Positions 1-8,106 are shown, numbered from the stretch's first letter. The stretch: DNA of 64,000 nucleotides from Fibrobacter succinogenes (GCA_902761355.1 CACWJY010000016.1:1-64000); one strand, 5' to 3'. The notes: generated by a model from the letters alone, not told the origin. Numbers and translations: made by a program.

Positions 1-954
1 AACGTTGGTACCGCCAATCACGCCGATGGATTCCACAATCTTGAAGGCCTTTTCCTTCAGTTCTTCTTCGAGCTTCTTGTCGATGGTGAGGAACGGGGCA
101 GCGCAGAAGGAGTCGCCGGTATGCACGCCCACCGGGTCGATGTTTTCGATGAAGCAGATGGCGATCATCTGGTTCTTGGAATCGCGCACGACTTCGACTT
201 CGAGTTCTTCCCAACCGAGGATGGATTCTTCGATGAGGCACTGGTGCGTCATGGAGAGTTCAAGACCGTTAGAGCAAATGGTGCGGAGTTCTTCCACGTT
301 GTAGCAGAAACCGCCGCCTGCACCGCCCATGGTGTATGCCGGGCGAACCACGACCGGGTAGCCGATTTCGGCCACGATCTTTTCGGCTTCTTCCACAGAG
401 TGGCAAATGCCGGAGCGCGGAGTATCGATGCCGAGCTTCTGCATGGTTTCCTTGAAGATTTCACGGTCTTCGCCGCGTTCGATAGCGTCGAGGTTCACAC
501 CGATGACCTTCACGCCGTACTTGTCCAGCACACCGGCCTTGCTCAGGGCAGAGGCGAGGTTCAAGCCGGTCTGACCGCCCAAGTTCGGGAGGAGAGCCTG
601 CGGGCGTTCTTTTTCGATAATCTGGGTGAGGCGGGCGACGTTCAGCGGTTCGATGTAGGTGGCATCGGCCATGACCGGGTCGGTCATGATGGTAGCCGGG
701 TTGGAGTTCACGAGCACAATCTTGTAACCCTGTTCGCGCAGGGCCTTGCAAGCCTGGTAATCTATAAATGCTTCTAGAGATCCCTCGCACGCTCGGGATG
801 ACATAAAAAAAGCTGAACTAAAAAGTCCAGCAAAAATAAAATCAGAAAAATTATCAACCTTGGAAATGCCCGTTGCCAAACCCGATACATTTACGCAGTG
901 GATTGCGCAGGTTTCACAGCTCTGGGGCTTCGACATTGCAAGATTACGGTTCAT
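1..954 (-). CDS. carB: carbamoyl-phosphate synthase large subunit, partial, abnormal N-terminus
   Basis: Carbamoyl-phosphate synthase makes carbamoyl phosphate for pyrimidine and arginine synthesis. From about codon 66 onward the reading matches the first ATP-grasp half of CarB: VNSNPATIMTDP, GGQTGLNLA, RPAYTMGGAGGG, GWEELEVEVVRD and VGVHTGDS are all visible. The gene runs off the left edge at GGTNV. The usual opening (Rossmann strand with GxGPxxIGQ and EFDYSG, about 30 residues) is missing. In its place an open frame continues upstream to an ATG at 954, preceded by AGGAAG, through a terminator-like hairpin (805-831) and a repeat-like stretch (771-804). The first 65 codons show no family I recognise and may not be real protein. 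Either the gene is 5'-truncated or the contig is misjoined here. CarB identity is secure; the start is not. Confidence 0.8.
   Translation of the reverse strand, partial: MNRNLAMSKPQSCETCAIHCVNVSGLATGISKVDNFSDFIFAGLFSSAFFMSSRACEGSLEAFIDYQACKALREQGYKIVLVNSNPATIMTDPVMADATYIEPLNVARLTQIIEKERPQALLPNLGGQTGLNLASALSKAGVLDKYGVKVIGVNLDAIERGEDREIFKETMQKLGIDTPRSGICHSVEEAEKIVAEIGYPVVVRPAYTMGGAGGGFCYNVEELRTICSNGLELSMTHQCLIEESILGWEELEVEVVRDSKNQMIAICFIENIDPVGVHTGDSFCAAPFLTIDKKLEEELKEKAFKIVESIGVIGGTNV
771..804 (-). repeat. REP-like intergenic repeat abutting carB
   Basis: On the minus strand this reads TGTCATCCCGAGCGTGCGAG followed by GGATCTCTAGAAG. It is an imperfect inverted repeat (ATCCC...GGGAT) of the style of dispersed extragenic repeats. 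It sits exactly between a terminator hairpin and the point where CarB homology begins. No second copy was noticed in this window, so the dispersed-repeat call is by resemblance only. Confidence 0.45.
805..831 (-). terminator. Rho-independent terminator upstream of carB fragment
   Basis: On the minus strand GCTGGAC-TTTTTA-GTTCAGC forms a 7-bp stem with one G-U pair, followed by seven T. It lies inside the frame that continues into carB, so it would be an attenuator or the end of an unrelated unit. Confidence 0.6.
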
Positions 955-989
955 CTTCCTGTCTAAATTGCTCAAGGTTTAAACTTGCG

Positions 990-997
990 CAAATATA
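990..997 (-). promoter_or_regulatory. TATATTTG -10-like element
   Basis: Minus-strand TATATTTG lies 35 nt before the ATG at 954. It matches the recurrent -10-like box of this window and leaves room for a short leader with the AGGAAG ribosome site. Confidence 0.45.
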
Positions 998-1044
998 GAC
1001 AAAAATTGTAAATCCTTCAATGGAGTTTTTCAAAAAATGTAGAA

Positions 1045-1209
1045 TTACTCCGGTGTGGTGGCCGGATCTGCATTCGGGTCAACGCAATTCGGAGAACTCG
1101 GGTTTTCGGAACATTCGTCACTAGATGTTCCGCTACTAGAGCTACCGCAACCTACTAAACCCGCAATAAAAGCCAAGACACACATTATCCCTAGAAATTT
1201 ACGAATCAT
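1045..1209 (-). CDS. small lipoprotein, 54 aa
   Basis: The reading begins MIRKFLGIMC and has a hydrophobic signal segment ending in the lipobox LVGC (Cys21). After that comes a Ser-rich, acidic, Pro-containing tail ending ATTPE. The mature part is only about 34 residues, with two further cysteines. A GAGGG ribosome site lies 4 nt before ATG, and a TATATTGAA box about 40 nt upstream could be the promoter. I do not recognise a family. It resembles the short lipoproteins with Ser-rich linkers seen elsewhere in this window but has no folded domain. The call rests on signal peptide, lipobox and ribosome site. Confidence 0.65.
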   Translation of the reverse strand: MIRKFLGIMCVLAFIAGLVGCGSSSSGTSSDECSENPSSPNCVDPNADPATTPE

Positions 1210-1376
1210 AATCCCTCGCTAATTAGTTGACATTCAACACTTTACAGTTCAATATAGTAAATGGTGGAAAGTTGGCAAAACTTAAAGCTTAGAAACCTGA
1301 GGTTAGAGGTTAATGAGGGGGCAATTACACCCCTCTCTAGCCACTAAGTCCCAGATTCTAAATACTAATCCTAAAT

Positions 1377-1403
1377 AAAAAAGCACCCGGGAGTCCCGAG
1401 TGC
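1377..1403 (-). terminator. terminator downstream of HU gene
   Basis: Minus-strand GCACTCGGG-ACT-CCCGGGTGC is a 9-bp stem with one T-G pair, followed by TTTTTT. It begins 27 nt past the HU stop codon. Confidence 0.85.
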
Positions 1404-1429
1404 AAAAGCAAATCGCTTTAGGAGCAAAA

Positions 1430-1732
1430 TTACTTCTTAGCAACCTTGGTCTTCTTAGCGGTTTCCTTGAGGCCAGCGCCGACCTTGAAGGAAACAGTCT
1501 TGGAAGCCTTGATCTTGATCGTAGCACCAGTCTGCGGGTTGCGGCCGGTACGTGCAGCACGTTCCTTAACGGTGAAGGTACCGAAACCGATCAGCTGAAC
1601 GAGACCGTCCTTCTTGATACCAGCGGTGATACCGTCGAGAACGGCGTCAACAGCGCGGCCAGCGGCAGCCTTGGATTCAATGCCAGCTTCCTTGTTGGCG
1701 AGGATGGCGTCGATGAGATCTTGCTTATTCAT
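1430..1732 (-). CDS. hup: HU-family nucleoid DNA-binding protein
   Basis: This is a histone-like protein that bends and compacts DNA as a dimer. The 100-aa product opens MNKQDLIDAIL and carries the family core GFGTFTVKERAARTGRNPQTG, with the DNA-intercalating arm Arg-Asn-Pro-Gln-Thr-Gly at about residues 63-68. It ends in a Lys-rich tail (KETAKKTKVAKK) slightly longer than in E. coli HU. The start is well supported: AAGGAG lies 9 nt upstream of ATG. A TATAAT-like box further upstream is the best candidate for a promoter. It is monocistronic and closed by the terminator at 1377-1403. IHF is less likely, given the length and the overall match to HU. Confidence 0.95.
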   Translation of the reverse strand: MNKQDLIDAILANKEAGIESKAAAGRAVDAVLDGITAGIKKDGLVQLIGFGTFTVKERAARTGRNPQTGATIKIKASKTVSFKVGAGLKETAKKTKVAKK

Positions 1733-1838
1733 TTTATTAACTCCTTGAGTAGGTTAAGAATTTTATAGTGATATTATACTTTTTTTTTTGCGTTGCGGCA
1801 CACTTTTTTTGAAAATTTTTTGAAAAAACCTTATAAAA

Positions 1839-2966
1839 TCAAGCCTCGGGCGGCGGTTCGGCATCAGACTCTACAATCGTGTCAGCTTTCTTCTGAATTT
1901 TATCCAGATAAACGAGACACAGGCAAGTAAAGGGAATCGCAACAATCAAGCCCAAGAATCCAAGCAACTTTCCCCATATCGAGAGCGACAAGAGAATGCC
2001 TACAGGCGGCAAATCCATTGACGAACCGACAATCTTTGGGACCAAGAACATGTCCTCAATAATCTGCACAATCAAATAAACGATGCAGACAATCACGGCC
2101 ACTTCCCAAAAGGGCATTCCTTTGTCTAGAGCATAGACTACCGCTAGCAGTAGGGCCACGGGGATGGTCGCAAGTTGCAGATACGGTACCATGTTCAACG
2201 CACCAGAGAATAATCCAAAGGCAACCCCCATAGGCAGTCCGATAATACCGAAACCGATTGCATACAAAATACCAACCGTCAAGGCAACCAGCGACTGTGC
2301 GCGGAAATAACTACCCATGAACATATCCATCTTCTTTGCAAAATCAGACGCACCTTCTTTATACCTTGTCGGGAACAGTTTCTTGATACCGCCCCTGAGC
2401 TTAGGCATATCAAGCATAATGAACACCAAGTACATAAAAATAAGGAATGCTCCCGAAAGCCCTACTAACAAATTAGATGTTTTAGTCAAAACGCTCCAAG
2501 CACTCGGCAAGACTTTTCCTGCCACCGACTGAGCGGCATTCCAAAAGTCCAAGCTCTGCATGGCCACAGCGACTTTATTCCACGAGATGAGTGTCTTTAT
2601 TTCTTGCCACAAGTTTTTAGGGACAAACATCGAAAGACGATCTGCCCAGGTAGAATCACTAAACAACTTAGGAATCAATTCGCCCAAGTGCCGGATTTCT
2701 CCGACAACCATCGGCACAAAAATCCACAAGGCGCCACCAACTACCACAATCATCAAAGAAATCACAGCAATCACGGCAACAATACGATACTTTACCTTGC
2801 CCTGAATTTTACAGACAAGCGGATCAAAAATATAAGCCACCAAGAATGCCGCAAAGAAAGGAGCCAAGACGCCGCTCAGATAATGCAAGACCCATAGCAA
2901 GACACCTAAGCCAGCAGCCAAAATCACCAACCGCATAACGCGATCAACCGTCCAAATTCGCCTCAT
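1839..2966 (-). CDS. AI-2E family transporter (PF01594-type membrane protein)
   Basis: This is a 375-aa inner-membrane protein with about eight hydrophobic segments. The C-terminal pattern typical of the family is visible, including an IVQIIEDMFLVPKIVG stretch and a following SLSIWGKLLG segment. Members include the AI-2 exporter TqsA and Na+/H+ antiporters, so the substrate cannot be read from sequence. The length is normal for the family. Its ATG overlaps the stop of the upstream gene by 4 nt (ATGA), so it is translationally coupled and is the last gene of the 5152-1839 operon. No convincing hairpin follows it. Confidence 0.85.
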   Translation of the reverse strand: MRRIWTVDRVMRLVILAAGLGVLLWVLHYLSGVLAPFFAAFLVAYIFDPLVCKIQGKVKYRIVAVIAVISLMIVVVGGALWIFVPMVVGEIRHLGELIPKLFSDSTWADRLSMFVPKNLWQEIKTLISWNKVAVAMQSLDFWNAAQSVAGKVLPSAWSVLTKTSNLLVGLSGAFLIFMYLVFIMLDMPKLRGGIKKLFPTRYKEGASDFAKKMDMFMGSYFRAQSLVALTVGILYAIGFGIIGLPMGVAFGLFSGALNMVPYLQLATIPVALLLAVVYALDKGMPFWEVAVIVCIVYLIVQIIEDMFLVPKIVGSSMDLPPVGILLSLSIWGKLLGFLGLIVAIPFTCLCLVYLDKIQKKADTIVESDAEPPPEA

Positions 2967-3895
2967 TTTTTATTCCTGTATTCTAATGGCTTTATACCGT
3001 AAACGCAGACAAATTCTTTTTCAAATACACCAGAATTTTTTGCACCAACGGCAATTGCGATTTCGGCAATAGACCGATCCGATTCTTTCAAAAGTTTTGC
3101 GGCTTTTTCCATTCGCTTTTTCAGCTCCTCACGCTTTTTCAAGCGCCTGGCAACACGACTTTCGGAATTACGGACCGCAAGCGAAACATAGCCCGCATAA
3201 ACAAGGACTATCACCACCAGCAGTACGCACATCAAAGCCTTGAACGTTCGATTTTCACCACATAACCTTATGGAGCGCACCACGATTTCATCCGGAATTC
3301 CAAGCATCGTTCCTTCGCCATTTGTAATTTCAAAGAACATGCCACGATTCATATACCGCAGTCCATCGTCCTTGTCGAGCCCCTGCATGGCAAGCCACCA
3401 CTCAGGCACCTTAAAGTCGAGCATCGAAATGACAACACCGCTTTTTTTATTCAGAACCTTCACCGGAGCCTGGGCCACCATCGGGCGATAACTCTGATAC
3501 TCGTTCTTTTTACTGTACACCGGGTCGTCATTCAATATCTTGACACCAACGCGTTGCATGCGTCCCGTTTCGACATCAATTACAAGTGAATCAAAATCCG
3601 AAAAATCAAAGAATCCCGATGCCGGGCGGTTATTAACCGAGAGCAAGTTTATTCCGACCCCCGCATACGGGTAAGCCATGCCCGAGCGAATATTCACACG
3701 AGCCGACACAACAGAATCCTCATTCGAAAGTTCGACAGTAGAAAAGCCGCCTATATTCGCATCGGACACCGCATAAACTTGATACGCTCCCCCAGGAAAA
3801 AGAATCTGCTCAGAAGTAGCAAACTTTGCAAACAGCACAATCCAGGCAACAAATAAAGCTACAAGCACAGCCGTTGCAACAGCAATCTTTTTCAT
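2963..3895 (-). CDS. bitopic membrane protein with extracytoplasmic sensor-like domain and AraC-like half HTH
   Basis: The 310-aa product has TM1 at about residues 5-25, an extracytoplasmic beta-rich domain to about 215 (with a VPEWW motif), TM2 at about 217-240, a basic linker, and a cytoplasmic tail ending near the C-terminus. The tail (SDRSIAEIAIAVGAKNSGVF, then GIKPLEYR) matches the second helix-turn-helix of AraC-family proteins and stops where those proteins stop. The first HTH is absent. The architecture suggests a membrane-embedded one-component regulator that senses an outside ligand; this is inference. Starts and stops overlap by 4 nt with both neighbours. The upstream gene encodes a similarly built partner without HTH. 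Confidence 0.7.
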   Translation of the reverse strand: MKKIAVATAVLVALFVAWIVLFAKFATSEQILFPGGAYQVYAVSDANIGGFSTVELSNEDSVVSARVNIRSGMAYPYAGVGINLLSVNNRPASGFFDFSDFDSLVIDVETGRMQRVGVKILNDDPVYSKKNEYQSYRPMVAQAPVKVLNKKSGVVISMLDFKVPEWWLAMQGLDKDDGLRYMNRGMFFEITNGEGTMLGIPDEIVVRSIRLCGENRTFKALMCVLLVVIVLVYAGYVSLAVRNSESRVARRLKKREELKKRMEKAAKLLKESDRSIAEIAIAVGAKNSGVFEKEFVCVYGIKPLEYRNKK

Positions 3896-4638
3896 GCCTT
3901 ACGCTCCGCTGATTTTTCTTCATGATCTCCGTTAGAGTGCGAGCGGCCAATAGCCACAATCATGAGTCCAAGCATAATGAAGATTACGACACCAAACGAA
4001 AAATTGCTGAGTCCCTTCGCCGTAATGCCGTAAATTACAAGAGAAAATTCCTTATGGCGCGGATGGTTCCAACCCGGGGCAAGCTCCACACGGGCTATCG
4101 TTTCTTGATGTCTATCCGTCAGCGACTTATCGACATGTTCATCATCAAACCAAAAATCCGGTGTATAGAACTGTTCCATTGGAATCGAGATTCTCTGGCG
4201 GCCACCAACAAGCGGGAGCTCCTTCAACAACAATCTGAAAGTTCTCGCTTTCAAGGTATCGGTCACGTCGGGATCATACGCCCAGATTTTCACAAGGATT
4301 TCATCGGTCCCCTTCGATTCAATATCAAAAATGACCGAATCCACAAAATTCCAATCGCGATAGCGTTTATCACCCTGTTCACGAATATCAAAGACAAGGC
4401 CACACCATGCGCCCTGACTTTCTTCGCCACCAAGCGTACAACTAAACGAAAGCGAGGAATCCGTCCGAGCAAACTGGGTTTTTGACAATCCCCCGTCAAA
4501 AGAATCATCGTACGATTCAACAGAGGCATCCCCAAGCAAAGGAAAAACGGAATCTTCGAAATGGCGGCTCGGCAGCATAAAATACACGCCAAGGACAACC
4601 GCGGCAATCGCTACAAGTATGATATAAGTCTTAGCCAT
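3892..4638 (-). CDS. bitopic membrane protein, paralog-like partner of the HTH protein
   Basis: The 248-aa product has an N-terminal TM at about residues 5-22, an extracytoplasmic domain at about 25-210, a second TM at about 214-234, and a short hydrophilic cytoplasmic tail rich in Lys and Glu. The outer domain carries YDDSFDGG near its start and FYTPDFWF near its end. This resembles the layout of CBM11/CIA30-type jelly rolls, but only weakly, and no family is claimed. Topology and domain size mirror the next gene, which adds an HTH, so the two may form a heteromeric sensor. It overlaps the zinc-ribbon gene upstream by 8 nt and the HTH gene downstream by 4 nt. Confidence 0.65.
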   Translation of the reverse strand: MAKTYIILVAIAAVVLGVYFMLPSRHFEDSVFPLLGDASVESYDDSFDGGLSKTQFARTDSSLSFSCTLGGEESQGAWCGLVFDIREQGDKRYRDWNFVDSVIFDIESKGTDEILVKIWAYDPDVTDTLKARTFRLLLKELPLVGGRQRISIPMEQFYTPDFWFDDEHVDKSLTDRHQETIARVELAPGWNHPRHKEFSLVIYGITAKGLSNFSFGVVIFIMLGLMIVAIGRSHSNGDHEEKSAERKA

Positions 4639-5152
4639 TGGGTTCGTCAGGTTCCAAAATCGGTTTTAAGTGAAGGCTATACTGTACCAAATCCAGGGGA
4701 TCTTCGTCGGGCTCTTTTTCACCAAAGATTTTGTTCACCACAGCATCGAGCAGGCGGATAAAGAAGAAATGATGCTTACCCTCTTTCGCCGGCTGCTGGA
4801 ACGGGTGTTCCAGAGTACGCTTCAAAAGCGTTATCGTCATAGATGGCGGCATATGGAACATCTTGCAACAAGTCGTCACCTTGCCATCGTAGCCATAATC
4901 AGGGAGTTTACCCTGCACCAAAGGCTCGCCGTGGTCGATGCAGCCCGGATTTTCGCAAACAGGGTCTTGCACATTCTTTGCAAGGAGCGCTTTGAGCCAG
5001 AGTTCTCGGGACTTGTCCGTAAGGTCACTACGGAAAGCCATAGTCTGGTCGCACGGGAAAAACGTAGAATAGCACTTGGGGCAAATACGTAAGTCCAGGT
5101 GCTGGAACTTAATCTCTGCCACCTCCGTTTTGCAATAAGGGCATGTACTCAT
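4631..5152 (-). CDS. zinc-ribbon protein, 173 aa
   Basis: The product opens MSTCPYC and has a second CPKC about 20 residues later, which together make a zinc ribbon. Further cysteines (CENPGC and a CC pair) lie in the middle. The rest is soluble, with no signal peptide or membrane segment. The function is unknown. A longer frame exists upstream, but it runs into the divergent gene at 5186. The ATG at 5152 places the CXXC knuckle at the N-terminus as expected, and a TATATTC box ends exactly 6 nt before it. It is the first gene of the 5152-1839 operon, and its end overlaps the next start by 8 nt. Confidence 0.75.
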   Translation of the reverse strand: MSTCPYCKTEVAEIKFQHLDLRICPKCYSTFFPCDQTMAFRSDLTDKSRELWLKALLAKNVQDPVCENPGCIDHGEPLVQGKLPDYGYDGKVTTCCKMFHMPPSMTITLLKRTLEHPFQQPAKEGKHHFFFIRLLDAVVNKIFGEKEPDEDPLDLVQYSLHLKPILEPDEPNG

Positions 5153-5158
5153 ATAATT

Positions 5159-5165
5159 GAATATA
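5159..5165 (-). promoter_or_regulatory. TATATTC box, 6 nt before ATG of zinc-ribbon gene
   Basis: Minus-strand TATATTC is followed by six bases and the ATG at 5152, with no Shine-Dalgarno. Its spacing matches ten other genes here and predicts a leaderless mRNA. It lies only 8 nt from the divergent box at 5174. Confidence 0.5.
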
Positions 5166-5173
5166 GTTATTTC

Positions 5174-5180
5174 TATATTT
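5174..5180 (+). promoter_or_regulatory. TATATTT box, 5 nt before ATG
   Basis: TATATTT-AGAGT-ATG precedes the thioredoxin/TPR gene. There is no room for a leader or a normal Shine-Dalgarno. Confidence 0.55.
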
Positions 5181-5185
5181 AGAGT

Positions 5186-6010
5186 ATGGCTAAAGTAGTA
5201 CAGATTACCGCTGAAAATTTTGAGACCGAGGTCGCCCAGGCCTCCGAAAACCGCGCCGTAGCGGTGCTTTTCTCTTCTGCAGAATACCCCGACTGCGCTC
5301 CCTATTCCCAACTGCTCGGGTCTCTTTCGACCAGCATGGACTTTACACTGGGCGTCGTGAGCTGCGACGAACGAGAAAACATGCAGCTGATTCAGGCGTT
5401 CCGCGTGCGCTCGGTACCCGAAGTTCACATTGTCGAGAAGGGCCAGATCGCAGACGTCATCCAGGGCGTGTTGCCCGAAGCAGACCTCAAGAAGCGCCTC
5501 GAAAAATTCTTCGTCAGCGACGAAGCCCGTTTCCAGATGGCTCTCGAAGACGCCATCGCTCAAAAGAATTTTGACCAGGCACTCCCCATGCTCGACGAAG
5601 CGCTTGCGAAAACCCCCGACGACAAGAAGTTGCAGCTCCTGTGGGCAAAGGCTAGTCTCGGCATGGGCGACACCGAAAAGGCGAAGTCCGTACTCGCTAA
5701 GTTTACCGAAGCCGACGACCAGTACCGCGAAGCAAAATCGCTACTGGAGCTTTTGGACTTCCACGCCGAAGCCGCCAAGAAAGACGTTCAGGGCAAAGAA
5801 GCCATCGTTTATCACGAAGCATGCAAATTGGCATGTTCCGAAGATTTTGAAAGCGCCTTGCAAGCATTCCTAAACTTGTACGTGGAAGCCCCCGAATGGA
5901 ATGACGGAGCCGCGAAGAAGGCCATGCTTACTTTGTTCGGAGTACTTGGCCCGAAGCATGAACTCACCTGGAAATACCGCGCCAAACTCAACACGATGAT
6001 GTTTATCTAA
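5186..6010 (+). CDS. thioredoxin-fold / TPR protein, YbbN (CnoX)-like
   Basis: The 274-aa cytoplasmic protein has a thioredoxin fold at residues 1-110 (AVAVLFSSAEYPDCAPY, then VRSVPEVHIVEKG with the cis-Pro). It is followed by TPR-like helices (FDQALPMLDEALAKTPDDKK onward). In E. coli YbbN/CnoX this arrangement makes a holdase that protects proteins during oxidative stress. Here the active-site CXXC is not kept: only one Cys remains in PDCAPY, so redox catalysis is unlikely. It overlaps dusA by one base (TAATG), indicating co-translation. The start is set by the TATATTT box and by the N-terminal beta strand of the fold. Confidence 0.8.
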   Translation: MAKVVQITAENFETEVAQASENRAVAVLFSSAEYPDCAPYSQLLGSLSTSMDFTLGVVSCDERENMQLIQAFRVRSVPEVHIVEKGQIADVIQGVLPEADLKKRLEKFFVSDEARFQMALEDAIAQKNFDQALPMLDEALAKTPDDKKLQLLWAKASLGMGDTEKAKSVLAKFTEADDQYREAKSLLELLDFHAEAAKKDVQGKEAIVYHEACKLACSEDFESALQAFLNLYVEAPEWNDGAAKKAMLTLFGVLGPKHELTWKYRAKLNTMMFI

Positions 6011-6993
6011 TGAATCTCGACTTTAACCGCAGACTTTCAATTGCCCCGATGCTTGACTGCACCGACCGTCATGAACGGTATTTTTTGCGGTTATTGTCGA
6101 AGCACATCCTGTTGTACAGCGAAATGGTCACGACCAACGCGCTGCTGCATACCGACCCGGACCAGTTCCTGCGCCATCAGGAATTCGAATACCCCGCCGT
6201 GTTGCAGCTGGGAGGCTCAAATCCCGCCGATTTAGCCAAATGCAGCAAGATGGTCGAAGAATCAGGTTTCCAAGAAGTCAACCTGAATTGCGGTTGTCCT
6301 TCGGACCGCGTGCAAAATGGGAACTTTGGCGCTTGCCTTATGAAAGACAAGAACCTAGTCGCTGACTGCTTTAAGGCCATGCAAGACGCCGTGAGCATTC
6401 CGGTATCCATCAAGTGCCGCATCGGTGTCGACGAATTCGACTCGTGGGAATTTTTCCGCGACTTTATTGGCACCATTGCCAATGCGGGCTGCCGCGTATT
6501 TATCATCCATGCTCGCAAGGCATGGCTCAAGGGCTTAAGCCCCAAAGAAAATCGAGAAGTTCCTCCACTGAACTACGATACCGTACACCGACTCAAGGCA
6601 GAAATGCCGCAGCTGAACATTTCAATCAATGGCGGCATCAAGACGCTCGACCAGACGCTTGAACTGCTCCAGGACTTGGATGGCGTAATGGTCGGTCGCG
6701 AAGCCTACGAAAATCCGTGGTTTCTGCGCGATGCCGACGAACGCATTTTTGACGACACCTCCGCAGCAAAGCCCGAAAGCCGCAAGGCATTGCTCGAAGC
6801 GTACCTCCCCTATGTAGAGATGGAATCGGCACGCGGAACGCCCGCCACGATTCTGGTGCGCCACATCTACGGACTTTTCAACGGAAAGCCCGGCGCCCGC
6901 AAGTTCCGCCAAAACCTTGGCGAAAACGCTCCTAAAACAAATAACCCCGCGGAAATGATCCGCAGGGCCATGGATTTGGTTACAGAGCCTTAA
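6010..6993 (+). CDS. dusA: tRNA-dihydrouridine synthase A
   Basis: This FMN enzyme reduces uridines in the tRNA D-loop (U20 and U20a in E. coli). The 327-aa product shows the DusA signatures: LSIAPMLDCTDRH at the N-terminus, EVNLNCGCPSDRV with the catalytic Cys, FIIHARKAWLKGLSPKENRE, SINGGI and DGVMVGREAYENPW. Length and motifs favour DusA over DusB. The ATG overlaps the upstream stop as TAATG. It converges end-to-end with the lipoprotein gene on the other strand with no spacer at all (stop codons at 6991-6993 and 6994-6996), so no terminator can lie between them. Confidence 0.93.
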   Translation: MNLDFNRRLSIAPMLDCTDRHERYFLRLLSKHILLYSEMVTTNALLHTDPDQFLRHQEFEYPAVLQLGGSNPADLAKCSKMVEESGFQEVNLNCGCPSDRVQNGNFGACLMKDKNLVADCFKAMQDAVSIPVSIKCRIGVDEFDSWEFFRDFIGTIANAGCRVFIIHARKAWLKGLSPKENREVPPLNYDTVHRLKAEMPQLNISINGGIKTLDQTLELLQDLDGVMVGREAYENPWFLRDADERIFDDTSAAKPESRKALLEAYLPYVEMESARGTPATILVRHIYGLFNGKPGARKFRQNLGENAPKTNNPAEMIRRAMDLVTEP

Positions 6994-8106
6994 TTAGAAC
7001 AAGGCGATGCTATACGGAGCCTGAGCACCCTTGGGCTGTTCAAGAGCCTTAAGCTTACCATCCTTATAGACATATACCTTTTCTTCGCCATAAGTATGGT
7101 CGCCCACATAGAGAACGCCATTCTTAACAGCCATCGTCTTCTGGGCATCAGCGATACCCTCAACCTTTTCAAAGGTCTTTTTCTCAAGGTCTATCTTTAC
7201 TACCGGAGTACTTCCCCAGCCGTTATAAATGGCGGCATAGGCAGTTTCTTCTTCAGCAACAAAGCCATAGATACCGGCGCCAAGTTTTTCACCAGAGATA
7301 ATCAGTTCGGACTTCTTGGCCTTAAGATCCACCTTTTCAACACCACGATTATCGTCAGCCTTACCATCATATTCACCCAAAGAGGCTACATAAAGGTCGC
7401 CTTTATACAAAGACATTGCAGTCGGATTATTCGTCACAAGCTGAACTGTATCCTGAAGTTTGCCGGTTTCAGCATCGTAGATTGCCACGAGGCCTCTCGG
7501 ATAGGTGAAATTGTATTCAGCATCAGCACTATAACGCACAAACAAAGCGTAGAGTACGCCTTTGGCAAGCTCGATATCAGCAACATAAGGAGAAGTCTCT
7601 CCTTCAGAAGCGAATTCACCAGTCTTGATTGATTTCAGGACCTTGCCGTCCTTGGTGGAAATCTGCACGAGTGAATCTGCATTTTGGAGAGCGACCCATG
7701 CCTTTTCGCCATCGAAAACCATATCAACCGGGTTTGCATTTGCAAATTTTTCCTGCCAAACCACAGCCTTTTCTGCGCCATCGTTGATAAGCTCCGGATT
7801 GACCTTGGAAATATTATCTGTTCCTAGACCTTCCAAAACATACACATCATTACCATTGGTGACTACTTTTGAATCCTGATAGAACGAAAGGCTCTTTTCA
7901 GAAATCTTTCCATCCTTATCGATCCAGCGAAGTTCACCTTCCGGAACCTGATAATCACCACCATCGAATACAACACCGGCATAAGCCGAGGTTTCTTCTT
8001 CCGGAACATTCGTAGAAGAACTAGAGTCATTACCGCAAGCCACGAGACCAAAAGCAAGGCCGGCAGCAGCAAGGGCCGCGAGAGATTGTTTTTTGATTTT
8101 ATTCAT
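6994..8106 (-). CDS. beta-propeller lipoprotein, BtuG/YncE-like
   Basis: The 370-aa product has a signal peptide with lipobox LVAC (Cys24), a Ser-rich spacer, then repeated four-stranded blades of the YncE/YVTN propeller type. Visible blade motifs include NPVDMVFDGEKAWVALQNAD, GLVAIYDAETGKLQDT and DLYVASLGEYDG. In Bacteroides, BtuG is a surface propeller lipoprotein that captures vitamin B12 for BtuB. Here the gene follows a BtuB-like receptor by 40 nt, behind a cobalamin riboswitch. The B12-capture role is therefore inferred from context, not from binding residues. An AAAGGA ribosome site precedes the ATG. Confidence 0.75.
   Translation of the reverse strand: MNKIKKQSLAALAAAGLAFGLVACGNDSSSSTNVPEEETSAYAGVVFDGGDYQVPEGELRWIDKDGKISEKSLSFYQDSKVVTNGNDVYVLEGLGTDNISKVNPELINDGAEKAVVWQEKFANANPVDMVFDGEKAWVALQNADSLVQISTKDGKVLKSIKTGEFASEGETSPYVADIELAKGVLYALFVRYSADAEYNFTYPRGLVAIYDAETGKLQDTVQLVTNNPTAMSLYKGDLYVASLGEYDGKADDNRGVEKVDLKAKKSELIISGEKLGAGIYGFVAEEETAYAAIYNGWGSTPVVKIDLEKKTFEKVEGIADAQKTMAVKNGVLYVGDHTYGEEKVYVYKDGKLKALEQPKGAQAPYSIALF

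Noticed and set aside
5153-5563. Upstream extension of the zinc-ribbon gene
   Set aside because: It would run through the divergent thioredoxin/TPR gene. The ATG at 5152 places the CXXC motif at the N-terminus and has a TATATTC box.
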